Origin: JAHRAW01 sp965212085
Lineage (GTDB): Bacteria > Pseudomonadota > Gammaproteobacteria > Arenicellales > Poriferihabitantaceae
Assembly (NCBI GenBank): GCA_965212085.1
Contig: OZ243042.1
Coordinates: 434,001-498,000, forward strand
DNA length: 64,000 nt
Direction of reading: 5' to 3'
The stretch's first letter is position 1. Each line of letters starts with the position of its first letter. A program made the position numbers and the translations under genes. Below are positions 1-8,156 of the stretch, one piece after another. The notes under the pieces are model-generated. The model was given only the letters and a program-made list of their open reading frames with translations, did no database searches and was not told the DNA's origin.

Positions 1-339
1 ACGCATCAGGTCAAACTTGTCCTTGACTCCGGCGGCTTCATACAGATAAACGATGGTTTCAACCGCCTCGCGTTGCGCGAAGTAGTAACGGAATTCCCGC
101 GCTATCCCATCCGCCCCGGTGAGCAAATGCTCTTCCCGAAACCACCACCGCAACAGGCTACGGCTGGTTTCCGTGGCGTCCATATACTCGCCATCACGAA
201 ATTCCTTCACCCGCTCGCGCAATTTCCGCACCAGCGGCGGCAACTTCTCCATATACGAATCAGGCTCGTCCGGCAGCCAGCGGACGTCGGGGTCCAGAAC
301 GTCGCAGGGAGACGCGGGGAAATCCGGGGGGAGTGGCAT
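1..339 (-). CDS. Type III restriction subunit / DEAD-box helicase (Res), N-terminal part, cut by window edge
   Basis: The minus frame is open from an ATG at 339 to the window edge (113 codons). The product begins MPLPPDFPASP and contains the block FRYYFAQREAVETIVYLYE, which is typical of the N-terminus of Res-type superfamily 2 helicases of type III restriction systems, just before their Walker A region. It is the fourth gene of an operon that starts with the type III methyltransferase, which supports the call. In such systems Res forms a complex with Mod, hydrolyses ATP and cleaves DNA between head-to-head sites. The catalytic part lies outside the window, so activity cannot be judged. No good ribosome binding site precedes ATG 339. 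A 17-codon ORF in the same frame ends 6 nt upstream and may couple translation. Confidence 0.75.
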   Translation of the reverse strand, partial: MPLPPDFPASPCDVLDPDVRWLPDEPDSYMEKLPPLVRKLRERVKEFRDGEYMDATETSRSLLRWWFREEHLLTGADGIAREFRYYFAQREAVETIVYLYEAAGVKDKFDLMR

Positions 340-345
340 GGGGGG

Positions 346-399
346 TTATTTCAGCGAGGTGGCGAGTATGTCGGCGAATTTGATCGGAATGTATTTCAT
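346..399 (-). other. 17-codon leader ORF before res
   Basis: The mini-ORF MKYIPIKFADILATSLK begins at ATG 399, a few bases after the nucleotidyltransferase stop, and has a strong GGAGAGG sequence upstream. It is in the same frame as res, separated by a TAA and two proline codons. It could be a translational-coupling leader, or the original N-terminus of Res cut by a stop. No family is recognised. Confidence 0.25.
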
Positions 400-403
400 T
401 ATT

Positions 404-829
404 TCAGCCCTCTCCGATGATTGCTCGGCGGATTCTGGCGCGCTCTTCGTTTTGCCTTTGATACTGGGAGAGAACACCCACCTCAAAACAAACCCGAGCG
501 TCCTCATCGGTACAATATATCAATCTTTCAGCACTCAGAATTTCAATCTGGAAAGACGTATTCACACAACGTATATTGGTCAGGTCGATATGTTCAATGT
601 GGGCCTTACGGGCAATATCGGTTGCAAGAAAATGCCACTTCCGGTGGTCCACTGCTTTTGTTTCGTCGTCGGGCAAGAGTATGGCGACGCCCAAGTCGCT
701 ATCCTGGCGCTGGTATTCGGTGCCCCAGGTGCCGTAGAGGTAGACGGCTTGGGTTTTGGGGTAAGCCTTCAAAATAGAATCAACAGATCTAGCAACAAAT
801 ACTTTGATGCGTTTGGGAACAATAGTCAT
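404..829 (-). CDS. MNT-type minimal nucleotidyltransferase domain protein
   Basis: A 141-residue protein of the DNA polymerase beta-like nucleotidyltransferase superfamily. The signature is Y-L-Y-G-T-W-G at residues 30-36 followed by D43-S-D45, with a third acidic candidate at D82 (HIDLTN). The canonical GS motif is GT here. Family members (MntA) transfer AMP to the paired HEPN toxin HepT in type VII toxin-antitoxin systems. No HEPN gene lies next to this one. It overlaps the upstream DUF6602 gene by 4 bp (ATGA), so the two are probably translated together, and it lies between the methyltransferase and res of a type III restriction operon. Possible roles are antitoxin-like modification of a neighbour or regulation of restriction; both are inference. 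Confidence 0.65.
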   Translation of the reverse strand: MTIVPKRIKVFVARSVDSILKAYPKTQAVYLYGTWGTEYQRQDSDLGVAILLPDDETKAVDHRKWHFLATDIARKAHIEHIDLTNIRCVNTSFQIEILSAERLIYCTDEDARVCFEVGVLSQYQRQNEERARIRRAIIGEG

Positions 830-1620
830 AACTTATATCCCCAAATTTTATTGCGGTCTACATGACTCGTCATATCGGAGCACCGGTTTCCAGCGTGCTT
901 TAACCATGAAAACATCCAAATAAACCAAACAAAAAGAGAGTTATCTTCTAGACACAAAAAATCAAATATCTCGTTTTCTATTGCATCACGTTTAACTAGG
1001 GCTAGAGATTTCGCATACAGACTACCCGGTTGACCCCATTTCGACAAAGATCGGTATAAACCACCCGAAACAAGAAATTTTCCTGGGACAACAATGAAAT
1101 CTGGGGATTCTTTATTAGGAATATCTTTAAGTATTGATTGAAGATGTTGTTTGACTGTCTTTGGGGCCGGTGCATCAAATGCCCAAATGGTGAATAGCGA
1201 GTCCTTGATTTTTGGTATATGAGAATCACTGAATTTCCGAGGAAGTGTCTTGAACTTCCGACACTTTTTAACTGCATCTTGAATATCACGCGGATTAAGT
1301 TGCGTCTTAACTTCAATCAGGCTGTAAACAGATTCAACTAGGAAAATTTTTTTAGGCATTTCTGAATGTAAACAGGTATTCCATATTTTATCATAAATAA
1401 CTAAATCGGCTTCATGCGAAAATACCCCATTATGAGAAGTAATTAGTCCTGTATCCACGCCAAAGGCAGATGGCAGATGTCCGCTTAAAAAATCAGCAAG
1501 AATACCTTCCCTGTTTTGCCCTGCTGAAGGCTTGTGTGAGGTGAAATGACGACGGATACGCTCATGTTGGGAAAACATCTCCTTTGAGATTTCCTTCATA
1601 TATTCAGGAAAAATGCTCAC
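826..1620 (-). CDS. DUF6602-like putative PD-(D/E)XK nuclease-fold protein
   Basis: A 264-residue protein with the features of the DUF6602 family: an N-terminal helix, NREGILADFLSGHLP (residues 36-50), HEADLVIYD (69-77) and YSLIEVKTQL (99-108). The pattern E70/D72 followed by E103-x-K105 resembles a PD-(D/E)XK nuclease core, so DNA cleavage is possible but unproven. It starts with GTG inside a 4-bp overlap with the mod stop codon and ends in a 4-bp overlap with the nucleotidyltransferase gene. Its DNA is clearly more AT-rich than the mod gene, which suggests that this accessory gene joined the operon separately. Function is unknown; association with restriction loci points to a defence role. 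Confidence 0.6.
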   Translation of the reverse strand: MSIFPEYMKEISKEMFSQHERIRRHFTSHKPSAGQNREGILADFLSGHLPSAFGVDTGLITSHNGVFSHEADLVIYDKIWNTCLHSEMPKKIFLVESVYSLIEVKTQLNPRDIQDAVKKCRKFKTLPRKFSDSHIPKIKDSLFTIWAFDAPAPKTVKQHLQSILKDIPNKESPDFIVVPGKFLVSGGLYRSLSKWGQPGSLYAKSLALVKRDAIENEIFDFLCLEDNSLFVWFIWMFSWLKHAGNRCSDMTSHVDRNKIWGYKL

Positions 1621-4565
1621 ACCCCAACCTCCAAAATCTTCATCGTATCATTCCCAAATATATCCACCACCTTCACGGCAATCTTTCGCCGTCCCGGTGC
1701 ACATTCGTGTTTCACGCTGGTCAATTCCAGCGAGCGGTCTTTTTTGGTGCGGAAACTTTGCCATTCGTTTTCGAAGACGTAGTCGCCGCTCCATTGTTCT
1801 TCGGTTTCGCCGGTGTCTTCGTTTTTGACGCGGATGATTTCGCGTTTGCTTTCAAAGTCGAAGTCCACGGCCCAGTAGTCTATCCAGTCGGTCCAGTGTT
1901 TGGTTAGTTGCTCGCGGGTGATTTTACCCGATTTGTCCTTGCTGATGTGCACGATTTGCCCGTGGTCGGCGACGATTTTGGTTTTGCCGGGTTTGAGGGA
2001 TTCTTCGGCGCCGGCGATGCCCTGGGAGTAATGTACCGAGAAGTCAGTCAACTCCACGGCCACCGAAACAAGCCCCCCCGACACGGGCGCCGCCGCAGCA
2101 AGTCCCCCCGACAAGGGCGACGCCGCTGCAAGTCCCCCTGACAAGGGCGACGCCGAAGCAAGTCCCCCTGATAAGGGGGATTTAGGGGGTTGAGGTTGGC
2201 CTTGCCCGCCCCCAACCCGACCCACCAAATCAGCATAAACCCCTTCAAGATTATCCATAACATCCGAATTGCCGTACCGAACAACCTCAACCCCCAACCG
2301 GTTCAGCCTTTCCGTTCTCGTTTGGTCGTATTGTTCCTGTTCGGCGTGGGTATCACCATCAACCTCAATCGCCAGCATTAATTCCGCGCAATAGAAATCT
2401 ACGATATATTCATCCAGTGGTTTTTGCCGGGTGAATTTCAGGCCGGATAGTTGTTTGTCCCGCAGCACATCAAACCAGAGTTTTTTCTCGGCGGGTGTCG
2501 GGTTTTTTCTGTTTTGCCTGGCTTTGGGGGTCAGGGTGGGGTTGTAGGGGAGGTGGGGTATTTTGCCGGCCTTGTCGGGGAAGTAACCCCCCTTGCCCCC
2601 CTTATCAGGGGGGTAACTGCCCTTGCCCTCCTTGTCAGGGGGGTAACTGCCGGCCTTGCCTCCCTTGTCAGGGGGGTAACTGCCGGCCTTGCCGGAGGGG
2701 GAACCCCCCTGATAAGGGGGGCCAGGGGGGTTGTTGCTCTTCTTGTCAGGGGGGTGGATGTGGGCTTTGACTTCGATGAAAGACACGTCGTGGAACACCA
2801 CCTGATTTTTCTCCACCGCCCGCTTGTCAAAGACTTCGGCGGGGATGTATTTCATTTCCAGGTTGATGCCTTTGCTTTTTGCTTCGTCCATAATTTGCGG
2901 GAACAGGCCCATTTCAAACTCAAAGGCGAGGATGTCGGCGCGGGTGATGTGCTTTTTGCGGCATTCCAGGATGATTTCTTCCACGAACAGGCGCGTAACC
3001 GGCAGGTTGATGGGGCCGATGGCGACCATGCGCCCGGCTTTTTTGCCGTGGAACACGCCGGATTGTTCCACCGGTTGCGCGGCATAGGCTTTGAGGATCA
3101 GGTCCTGGTATTCCTTTGATTTGGCGGCGATTTGCGCTTGCTGCTGTTCGGGACGCAGGCCGGGATTGACGCCGATGTAGTGCTGGCGTTCGTATTTTCC
3201 GAGGTTGAGAATTTCAAAGGCGCGGTAGTTTTTGCTTTCCTTTTTGAGTTCACGCTGCACGCCGATCATGCGCTTGCGGGTGGTGTGGATGGCGAACTTG
3301 CCGAGGTCGGATGTGATCCATTTGCGACCGAGTTTTTCGGCGACGGCAGCGGTGGTGCCGGAGCCGCAGAAAAAGTCGGCGACGAGGTCGCCTTCGTTGG
3401 ATGAGGCTTTGATTATTCGTTCAAGCAAGGATTCGGGTTTCTGAGTAGGGTATCCAAGACGTTGACTGTCACCAGCAGACAAGTACTTTATATCGATCCA
3501 CATATCTCCCAGTGGATAGCCAGCATATTCATCGGCATAAATCTTGTATCTTGGGCGTCCATTCCTCGTCCAGTGAATCAGGTGGGGATTTTCTTTTAGT
3601 CTTTGATCAAATGTTGCCTGAGTCCATATCCAGCCAATATTAGTAACTACTATTCTGCCCTGTATATTTCTTTCTTCTCCCCTGCTACTCGCATTTGAAG
3701 ATTTCTCTAAGGCTGCATGTTGGTAACGCCGTTCCGTTCCTTCTTCAAGATGTGAAAAGCGTTCTGATAACTCATCTTCGGATAGCGGTCCATGCTGAAT
3801 ATTGAATTTCACCGATGAACTCTGTCTTGCATATAAAAATATCGTGTCCGTTATCGCATCGTATCCAGACTCAGATAAGCTATGTGCAGCATATCTTTTC
3901 CAAGATACTTCGTTCACGAAATTCTCTCTCCCAAACACCTCATCCAACGCAAGCCGAATAAAACTATTCACCCGCCAATCACAATGCACATAAATACTCC
4001 CATCCTCGGCCAGCAAATCCCGCATCAACACCAGCCGCTCATAAATCATCGCAATAAACGAATCCGCACCCTTGCCCCAGGTGTCGCGGTAGGCCAGTTC
4101 CTCCAGCACGTTCGGCTTTTTGGTAAAGGTGTCGCCGCCGATTTCAATGTCCATGGAAAAATCCGCGCCCACATCAAACGGCGGATCAATGTAAATCAGT
4201 TTCAACCCGCCTTGCGCTTCAATCTCCTCGCGCAACGGCCCGTTCTTGAGGCCGGACAGGATCAACTTGTTGTCGCCCCAGATCAGTTTGTTGCTCCAGC
4301 CCTTGTGTTGCCGCCCGCGCGCGTCGGTGGTGAACATGTCCGTTTGCCGCGCCGTATCCTCCGGCTTCTCCGCGCGCGGTTCGTCCACCTGCTCAATCAC
4401 CTGAAACGGCAGCACCACGTTGCAGACCTCGCTGGTCTTGCCGTTCCACACCAGTTCCACCTCCCGCTTGTCGTCAAACAACAGGAAGCGGTACTTGTCG
4501 GGCAGCGGCTTGCCGGACTCAATGAGTTTGACGACGTCGCGCTTTTCGTTGTCGGAGAGGTTCAC
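1617..4565 (-). CDS. Type III restriction-modification methyltransferase (Mod) with internal DUF559 endonuclease cassette
   Basis: A 982-residue beta-class N6-adenine/N4-cytosine methyltransferase. Motif IV DPPF is at residues 127-130 and the SAM-binding motif I FFCGSGTT near residue 396, giving the beta-class order with the target-recognition region between. The C-terminal part (VAVELTDFSV, DWIDYWAVDFDFESKREI) is the normal Mod tail. Between residues about 602 and 832 the protein is interrupted by Pro/Gly-rich repeats, a complete DUF559 domain (TPAEKKLWFDVLRD; YIVDFYC; LAIEVDGDTHAEQ) and a second repeat block. Mod-like sequence then resumes in frame. DUF559 resembles very-short-patch-repair endonucleases. 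The start codon is GTG. The gene heads the operon mod-DUF6602-nucleotidyltransferase-res. Whether methylation survives the insertion cannot be told from sequence. Confidence 0.85.
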   Translation of the reverse strand: MNLSDNEKRDVVKLIESGKPLPDKYRFLLFDDKREVELVWNGKTSEVCNVVLPFQVIEQVDEPRAEKPEDTARQTDMFTTDARGRQHKGWSNKLIWGDNKLILSGLKNGPLREEIEAQGGLKLIYIDPPFDVGADFSMDIEIGGDTFTKKPNVLEELAYRDTWGKGADSFIAMIYERLVLMRDLLAEDGSIYVHCDWRVNSFIRLALDEVFGRENFVNEVSWKRYAAHSLSESGYDAITDTIFLYARQSSSVKFNIQHGPLSEDELSERFSHLEEGTERRYQHAALEKSSNASSRGEERNIQGRIVVTNIGWIWTQATFDQRLKENPHLIHWTRNGRPRYKIYADEYAGYPLGDMWIDIKYLSAGDSQRLGYPTQKPESLLERIIKASSNEGDLVADFFCGSGTTAAVAEKLGRKWITSDLGKFAIHTTRKRMIGVQRELKKESKNYRAFEILNLGKYERQHYIGVNPGLRPEQQQAQIAAKSKEYQDLILKAYAAQPVEQSGVFHGKKAGRMVAIGPINLPVTRLFVEEIILECRKKHITRADILAFEFEMGLFPQIMDEAKSKGINLEMKYIPAEVFDKRAVEKNQVVFHDVSFIEVKAHIHPPDKKSNNPPGPPYQGGSPSGKAGSYPPDKGGKAGSYPPDKEGKGSYPPDKGGKGGYFPDKAGKIPHLPYNPTLTPKARQNRKNPTPAEKKLWFDVLRDKQLSGLKFTRQKPLDEYIVDFYCAELMLAIEVDGDTHAEQEQYDQTRTERLNRLGVEVVRYGNSDVMDNLEGVYADLVGRVGGGQGQPQPPKSPLSGGLASASPLSGGLAAASPLSGGLAAAAPVSGGLVSVAVELTDFSVHYSQGIAGAEESLKPGKTKIVADHGQIVHISKDKSGKITREQLTKHWTDWIDYWAVDFDFESKREIIRVKNEDTGETEEQWSGDYVFENEWQSFRTKKDRSLELTSVKHECAPGRRKIAVKVVDIFGNDTMKILEVGV
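2070..2760 (-). mobile_element. In-frame DUF559 cassette flanked by inverted palindromic repeats
   Basis: On the coding strand the upstream flank holds several units built on CCCCCCTGATAAGGGGGG, read as PPDKGG (about 2575-2760). The downstream flank holds 30-nt units built on the reverse complement, CCCCCTTATCAGGGGG, read as PLSGGL (about 2070-2190). The same palindrome therefore lies in opposite orientations on both sides of a DUF559 domain (about 2200-2550). All repeat units keep the mod reading frame open. DUF559 genes embedded in PLSGG/PPDKGG-type repeats occur in other bacteria; that this is a mobile unit is inference. No target-site duplication is obvious. Confidence 0.6.
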
Positions 4566-4708
4566 GGGGAAAAATCCGGCCGGCGGTCAATATAAGAGAA
4601 GTTGACTTGTCTTATACGCCTTTTCTGTTGTTTTTGCTTATTAATCATAGATTTAGATCCGTACGAAAGTTTGGATGGTAGAAATCCATAAAGAAACATC
4701 CGGCGTTT

Positions 4709-4796
4709 TGTCTCATGGACGCGGCTTTTTGGGTATTTTGTCTCATATTTCCAGTTTTATGAGACAATTTAGGGAGTTTGTGTTATCTATGAGACA
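4709..4796. promoter_or_regulatory. Symmetric four-site TGTCTCAT operator-like array
   Basis: TGTCTCAT occurs at 4709-4716 and 4739-4746, and its reverse complement ATGAGACA at 4759-4766 and 4789-4796. Same-direction sites are spaced exactly 30 bp, and the whole array has one dyad centre at 4752.5. The inner pair extends to a 10-bp inverted repeat (TTGTCTCATA / TATGAGACAA). It lies in the 231-bp gap upstream of mod and directly after the restored Fic stop codon. The geometry of about three helical turns suggests cooperative binding by a dimeric regulator, which is not identified. Confidence 0.5.
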
Positions 4797-5950
4797 TTAA
4801 TCCAGGATTACGATCAACTCCGAAAAACAGCACAATGCCGTCCTGCCACCCCTTCCCGGCACTATTTTCTCAATAATTCCGCCCTTTTCAAGGAGATTCA
4901 GCAATCGCGCCGCACTGGGACGCGGGACGACGGCCCTGTCCCGAAAATCAACGCCGGTGAACCACGGCTCGGAAAAATGAAGTTGGTAATCTGCGGAGTG
5001 TATTGGGAGCGGGTTACTTGTTGTACACGCAACAAGGTTTCCTCTTTGAGGTCAATGATCGCCTGGGCCTTGCCGGCATTAATACGTGACTGCTCGGCAA
5101 CGGCGCGTAAAAAGAATACGATCCATTGTTCCCAGTTGCCATTTTCCGTGATGCGATTCAGGCCGTCATAATATCGGCTGCGGTTTTTCTCCAGATATTC
5201 GCTGAGATAAAAATAGGGCGTGGAAATAGCTTGTTTGTGGTAAAGAAACAACGGCATCAGCAAGCGCCCTATTCTGCCGTTTCCGTCCCAGAAGGGGTGA
5301 ATAATTTCAAACTGGGCGTGAACAATGGCAAGCTGCACCAGCACGTCCTTCTCTTGTTCGTGCATATAGCGTTCCAGGTTGGAAAACAATGCCGGGATTT
5401 TCTGTGCTTCCGGTGGAATATATCTTGCCTCCTTGATAGAAGCTCCCGGCGAGCCTATGAATACCTGGCCTTTGCGAAAATTACCGGGGTCTTTCTGCTT
5501 GCCCCGTGTGCCGGAAAGTAAAATTTCATGGGCTTCCTTAATCAGCCGCTCAGACAAGGGAAGTTCTTTCATGCGTTCAAACGCGGTCTCCGTCGCTTCC
5601 CGGTAGTTGATTACTTCCCGGATGTCATCGCGCTTCTCGCCCTCGGCTTTACCCTCCGCTTGAAAACGCAACACCTCTTCCAACGACGCCTGAGTGCCTT
5701 CAATGCGCGAAGACAGCACCGCTTCCCGGGTTGTCAGCGGGGATAAAAACAAACTTGCATCGGGGATATTCTCAACCAACACGTCGAACCGAGCGACTCC
5801 CTCATGGGCGCCGCCAATAAAAGGCGCCAGTTGCTCCCAGTCCAGAGACTGAAGGGGCAGGGTTTGAGGAGTAACGGGAGTTTGGATATTCATCAACGAG
5901 CACATCGGTTGCAAACCATATACAAGAAACCGGATTTCATCATCAATCAA
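4797..5950 (-). pseudogene. Fic family protein, frameshifted before its C-terminal winged helix
   Basis: This encodes a Fic AMP-transferase-family protein: Fic_N region with the inhibitory-helix motif SSRIEGT, then the catalytic loop HPFWDGNGRIGR near residue 218. The present frame ends early at 4898 with an unrelated tail. If one T is added to the T5 run (A5 on the plus strand at 4973-4977), the frame continues as SEPWFTGVDFRDR and then a winged-helix region (PSAARLLNLLEKGGI), ending at a TAA at 4797-4799. That is the normal C-terminus of this family. It is either a real single-base deletion or an assembly error in a homopolymer. The start is uncertain: TTG 5950, ATG 5905 and ATG 5893 are all possible. 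Confidence 0.8.
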
Positions 5951-6063
5951 ACCGGGCTGTTATGACAAGGCATTATGAAAAGTTGATTTTACCTTAAAAT
6001 TTGCACGGATACGGTCTCTATCCTTTACTCCTCCGACCCGCGTGGAGCCGTTATACTTCCCAT

Positions 6064-7080
6064 ATGAACGCCCTCGAACAAATCGCCGCGCAGGCCGCCA
6101 AACACCGGAAGAAAATCGTGTTGCCGGAAGGCGATGATGCGCGGGTGCTGGCCGCCGCCGGGCGGGTGGCGGAGCGGGGGTTGGCGGAGGTTATCATTAT
6201 TGGAAATGCGGATGCGGTCGCCGGTGCGGCGGAATCGGCGCGGGTTAATCCGGCTGGTTTTCGGGTGATTGATTCGCAGCAAAACGAGCAGGCGGAGAAG
6301 TACGCGGATGTTTTGTTGCGGGCGCGGATGCGGAAGGACGCGGGCATGACCCGCGCGCGGGCGCTGGAACAAATTCGTGATCCGTTGACGCTGGGGGTTT
6401 GCATGACGGCTTGCGGGGACGCCGACGGGTGCGTGGCCGGCGCGGTCAATACCACTTCCGACGTGCTGCGCGCGGCGTTGCAGATTGTCGGCGTGAAAAG
6501 CGGTTTGGTTTCGAGTTTCTTCATCATGCAGCACGACCAGCCGCATCAGGCGCTCCGCGGGCCGGCTATTTTTGCCGACTGCGCGATGGTGATTGAGCCG
6601 GACGCCGCGCAGTTGGCGCGCATCGCCATTGACTCCACCGACAACGCGGTCGCCCTGTTGAAGATGAAACCGCGGGTTGCGTTGTTGTCGTTTTCCACCG
6701 CCGGCAGCGCCGACCATCCCCGCGTCGCCAAAGTCCGGGAGGCCGGGGAAATCATCGCAAACCAGCGGCCGGACATTGCGCTGCTGGCGGAGGTTCAGTT
6801 TGACGCCGCCGTGGTTCCGGAGATTCTGCGCCGCAAGGCGCCCGGCATCCAAACCGAAGCACCCGCCAACATTTTTATTTTCCCGGATTTGCAGTCCGCC
6901 AACATCGGCTACAAAATCGCCGAACGCATCGGCGCGGCGAGCGCGGTGGGGCCGATCCTGCAGGGGCTGAATCGCCCGGTCAACGATCTGTCGCGGGGCT
7001 GCGGGGTGGATGACATCGTCGCGCTGGTGGCGGTGACCGCGCTCCAAGCCGCTACTGCTACTGCTACGCTCCCGCAATAA
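6064..7080 (+). CDS. pta: Phosphate acetyltransferase (PTA/PTB family)
   Basis: A 338-residue protein of the phosphotransacetylase family (N-terminal IVLPEGDDARVLAAA; AGAVNTTSDVLRAALQIVG; C-terminal GVDDIVALVAVTA). It interconverts acetyl-CoA plus phosphate and acetyl-phosphate plus CoA in the cytoplasm. The ATG at 6064 matches the usual N-terminus; an in-frame upstream extension has no homology. No acetate kinase gene is present. It lies 17 bp upstream of dgcA and probably shares a transcript with dgcA-dgcN, whose first step consumes acetyl-CoA, so it may adjust the acetyl-CoA supply. A phosphate butyryltransferase cannot be fully excluded. Confidence 0.85.
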   Translation: MNALEQIAAQAAKHRKKIVLPEGDDARVLAAAGRVAERGLAEVIIIGNADAVAGAAESARVNPAGFRVIDSQQNEQAEKYADVLLRARMRKDAGMTRARALEQIRDPLTLGVCMTACGDADGCVAGAVNTTSDVLRAALQIVGVKSGLVSSFFIMQHDQPHQALRGPAIFADCAMVIEPDAAQLARIAIDSTDNAVALLKMKPRVALLSFSTAGSADHPRVAKVREAGEIIANQRPDIALLAEVQFDAAVVPEILRRKAPGIQTEAPANIFIFPDLQSANIGYKIAERIGAASAVGPILQGLNRPVNDLSRGCGVDDIVALVAVTALQAATATATLPQ

Positions 7081-7097
7081 CGACCCGACTCACGCCG

Positions 7098-8156
7098 ATG
7101 GACATCGCCTTTCGCACCATCCGCCTGCACAAACGTTTCCCGCTCGCGATCAGCCGCGGGACCAGCGCCGGGGGGGAGAATCTTTTTGTCTCCATTACCC
7201 ACGAGCGGATTACCGGCTGGGGGGAGATGGCCCCCGGCATTCGCCAGGGCGCGCCGGATGCCGCGAGCGGGCGGGCGGCGTTGAGCGCGTTTTTTACGAC
7301 CGGGCTGGACGGGCTTGGGATCGCGGAGATTTATGATCGTGGCCGCCGAAACAACGTGCCGCCCTGCGCGCTGGCGGCGCTGGACGTGGCCCTGTGGGAT
7401 TGGACGGCGCGCAAAGCCGGCATGCCGCTTTACCGGCTGCTGGGTATGGGCAAGCCGCGCGCGCCGACTTCGATCACCATCGGCATCTGCGCCCCGGAAG
7501 TCGTGCGCGAACGCATACCGCTGCTGCTCGACGGGAGCGGAATCCGCGCGCTGAAAGTAAAACTCGGTTCCCCGGAAGGCATCGAGGCCGACCAAGCGAT
7601 GTTCGCCGAGGTGGTGGAGAGCGTCCGCGGCTATCCGGTCAGTCTGCGCGTGGACGCCAACGGTGGCTGGAGCGTGAAACAGGCGCTGGTGATGATGAAG
7701 TGGCTGGCGCAGCGCAACGTTGACTATGTCGAGCAGCCCCTTGAGGAAGGCCGGGAGCGGGATCTGCCGGCGTTGTTCAAGAACCGGCCGCTGCCGGTTT
7801 TTGTGGACGAATCCTGCCGCTTCGCCGGCGACCTGCCCGCATGGGCGCACAACGTGGACGGCGTCAACCTCAAACTGATGAAGTGCGGCGGCATCACCGA
7901 AGCACTGCGGATTATCGCCGTGGCCCGCGCGTTCCGCCTCAAGACCATGATCGGCTGCATGAACGAATCCTCGCTGTCCATTTCCGCCGCCGCCGCTGTA
8001 ACCGGCGCGATGGACTACGTTGACCTCGACTCGCAACTGAACCTCGACCCGGACCCGTGCACCGGCGCCCGGCTGGTGGACGGCGTCGTTACGCCCAACG
8101 AATTACCCGGCCACGGCGCGGAGATCATTTCTTCGGAGATCGCGGATGCTGAATAG
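7098..8156 (+). CDS. dgcA: N-acetyl-D-glutamate racemase DgcA (enolase superfamily, dipeptide-epimerase-like)
   Basis: A 352-residue enolase-superfamily enzyme of the muconate lactonizing subgroup. Catalytic signatures are ALKVKLG (KxK), RVDANGGW (first metal Asp), YVEQPLEE (Glu), VDESC (Asp) and VNLKLMKCGG (second catalytic Lys). Close relatives were annotated as L-Ala-D/L-Glu epimerases. When next to dgcN they act in D-glutamate catabolism in marine proteobacteria, racemising N-acetyl-D-glutamate. It overlaps dgcN by 11 bp, which indicates translational coupling and supports this substrate over a dipeptide. Confidence 0.85.
   Translation: MDIAFRTIRLHKRFPLAISRGTSAGGENLFVSITHERITGWGEMAPGIRQGAPDAASGRAALSAFFTTGLDGLGIAEIYDRGRRNNVPPCALAALDVALWDWTARKAGMPLYRLLGMGKPRAPTSITIGICAPEVVRERIPLLLDGSGIRALKVKLGSPEGIEADQAMFAEVVESVRGYPVSLRVDANGGWSVKQALVMMKWLAQRNVDYVEQPLEEGRERDLPALFKNRPLPVFVDESCRFAGDLPAWAHNVDGVNLKLMKCGGITEALRIIAVARAFRLKTMIGCMNESSLSISAAAAVTGAMDYVDLDSQLNLDPDPCTGARLVDGVVTPNELPGHGAEIISSEIADAE

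Noticed and set aside
119..865. 248-codon plus-strand frame over the nucleotidyltransferase and res start
   Set aside because: It lies opposite two genes with recognisable families and has no ribosome binding site or homology of its own.
2575..2760. CRISPR-like direct repeats
   Set aside because: Units are short palindromes of variable spacing that are read in frame as PPDKGG within mod; there are no unique spacers and no cas genes.
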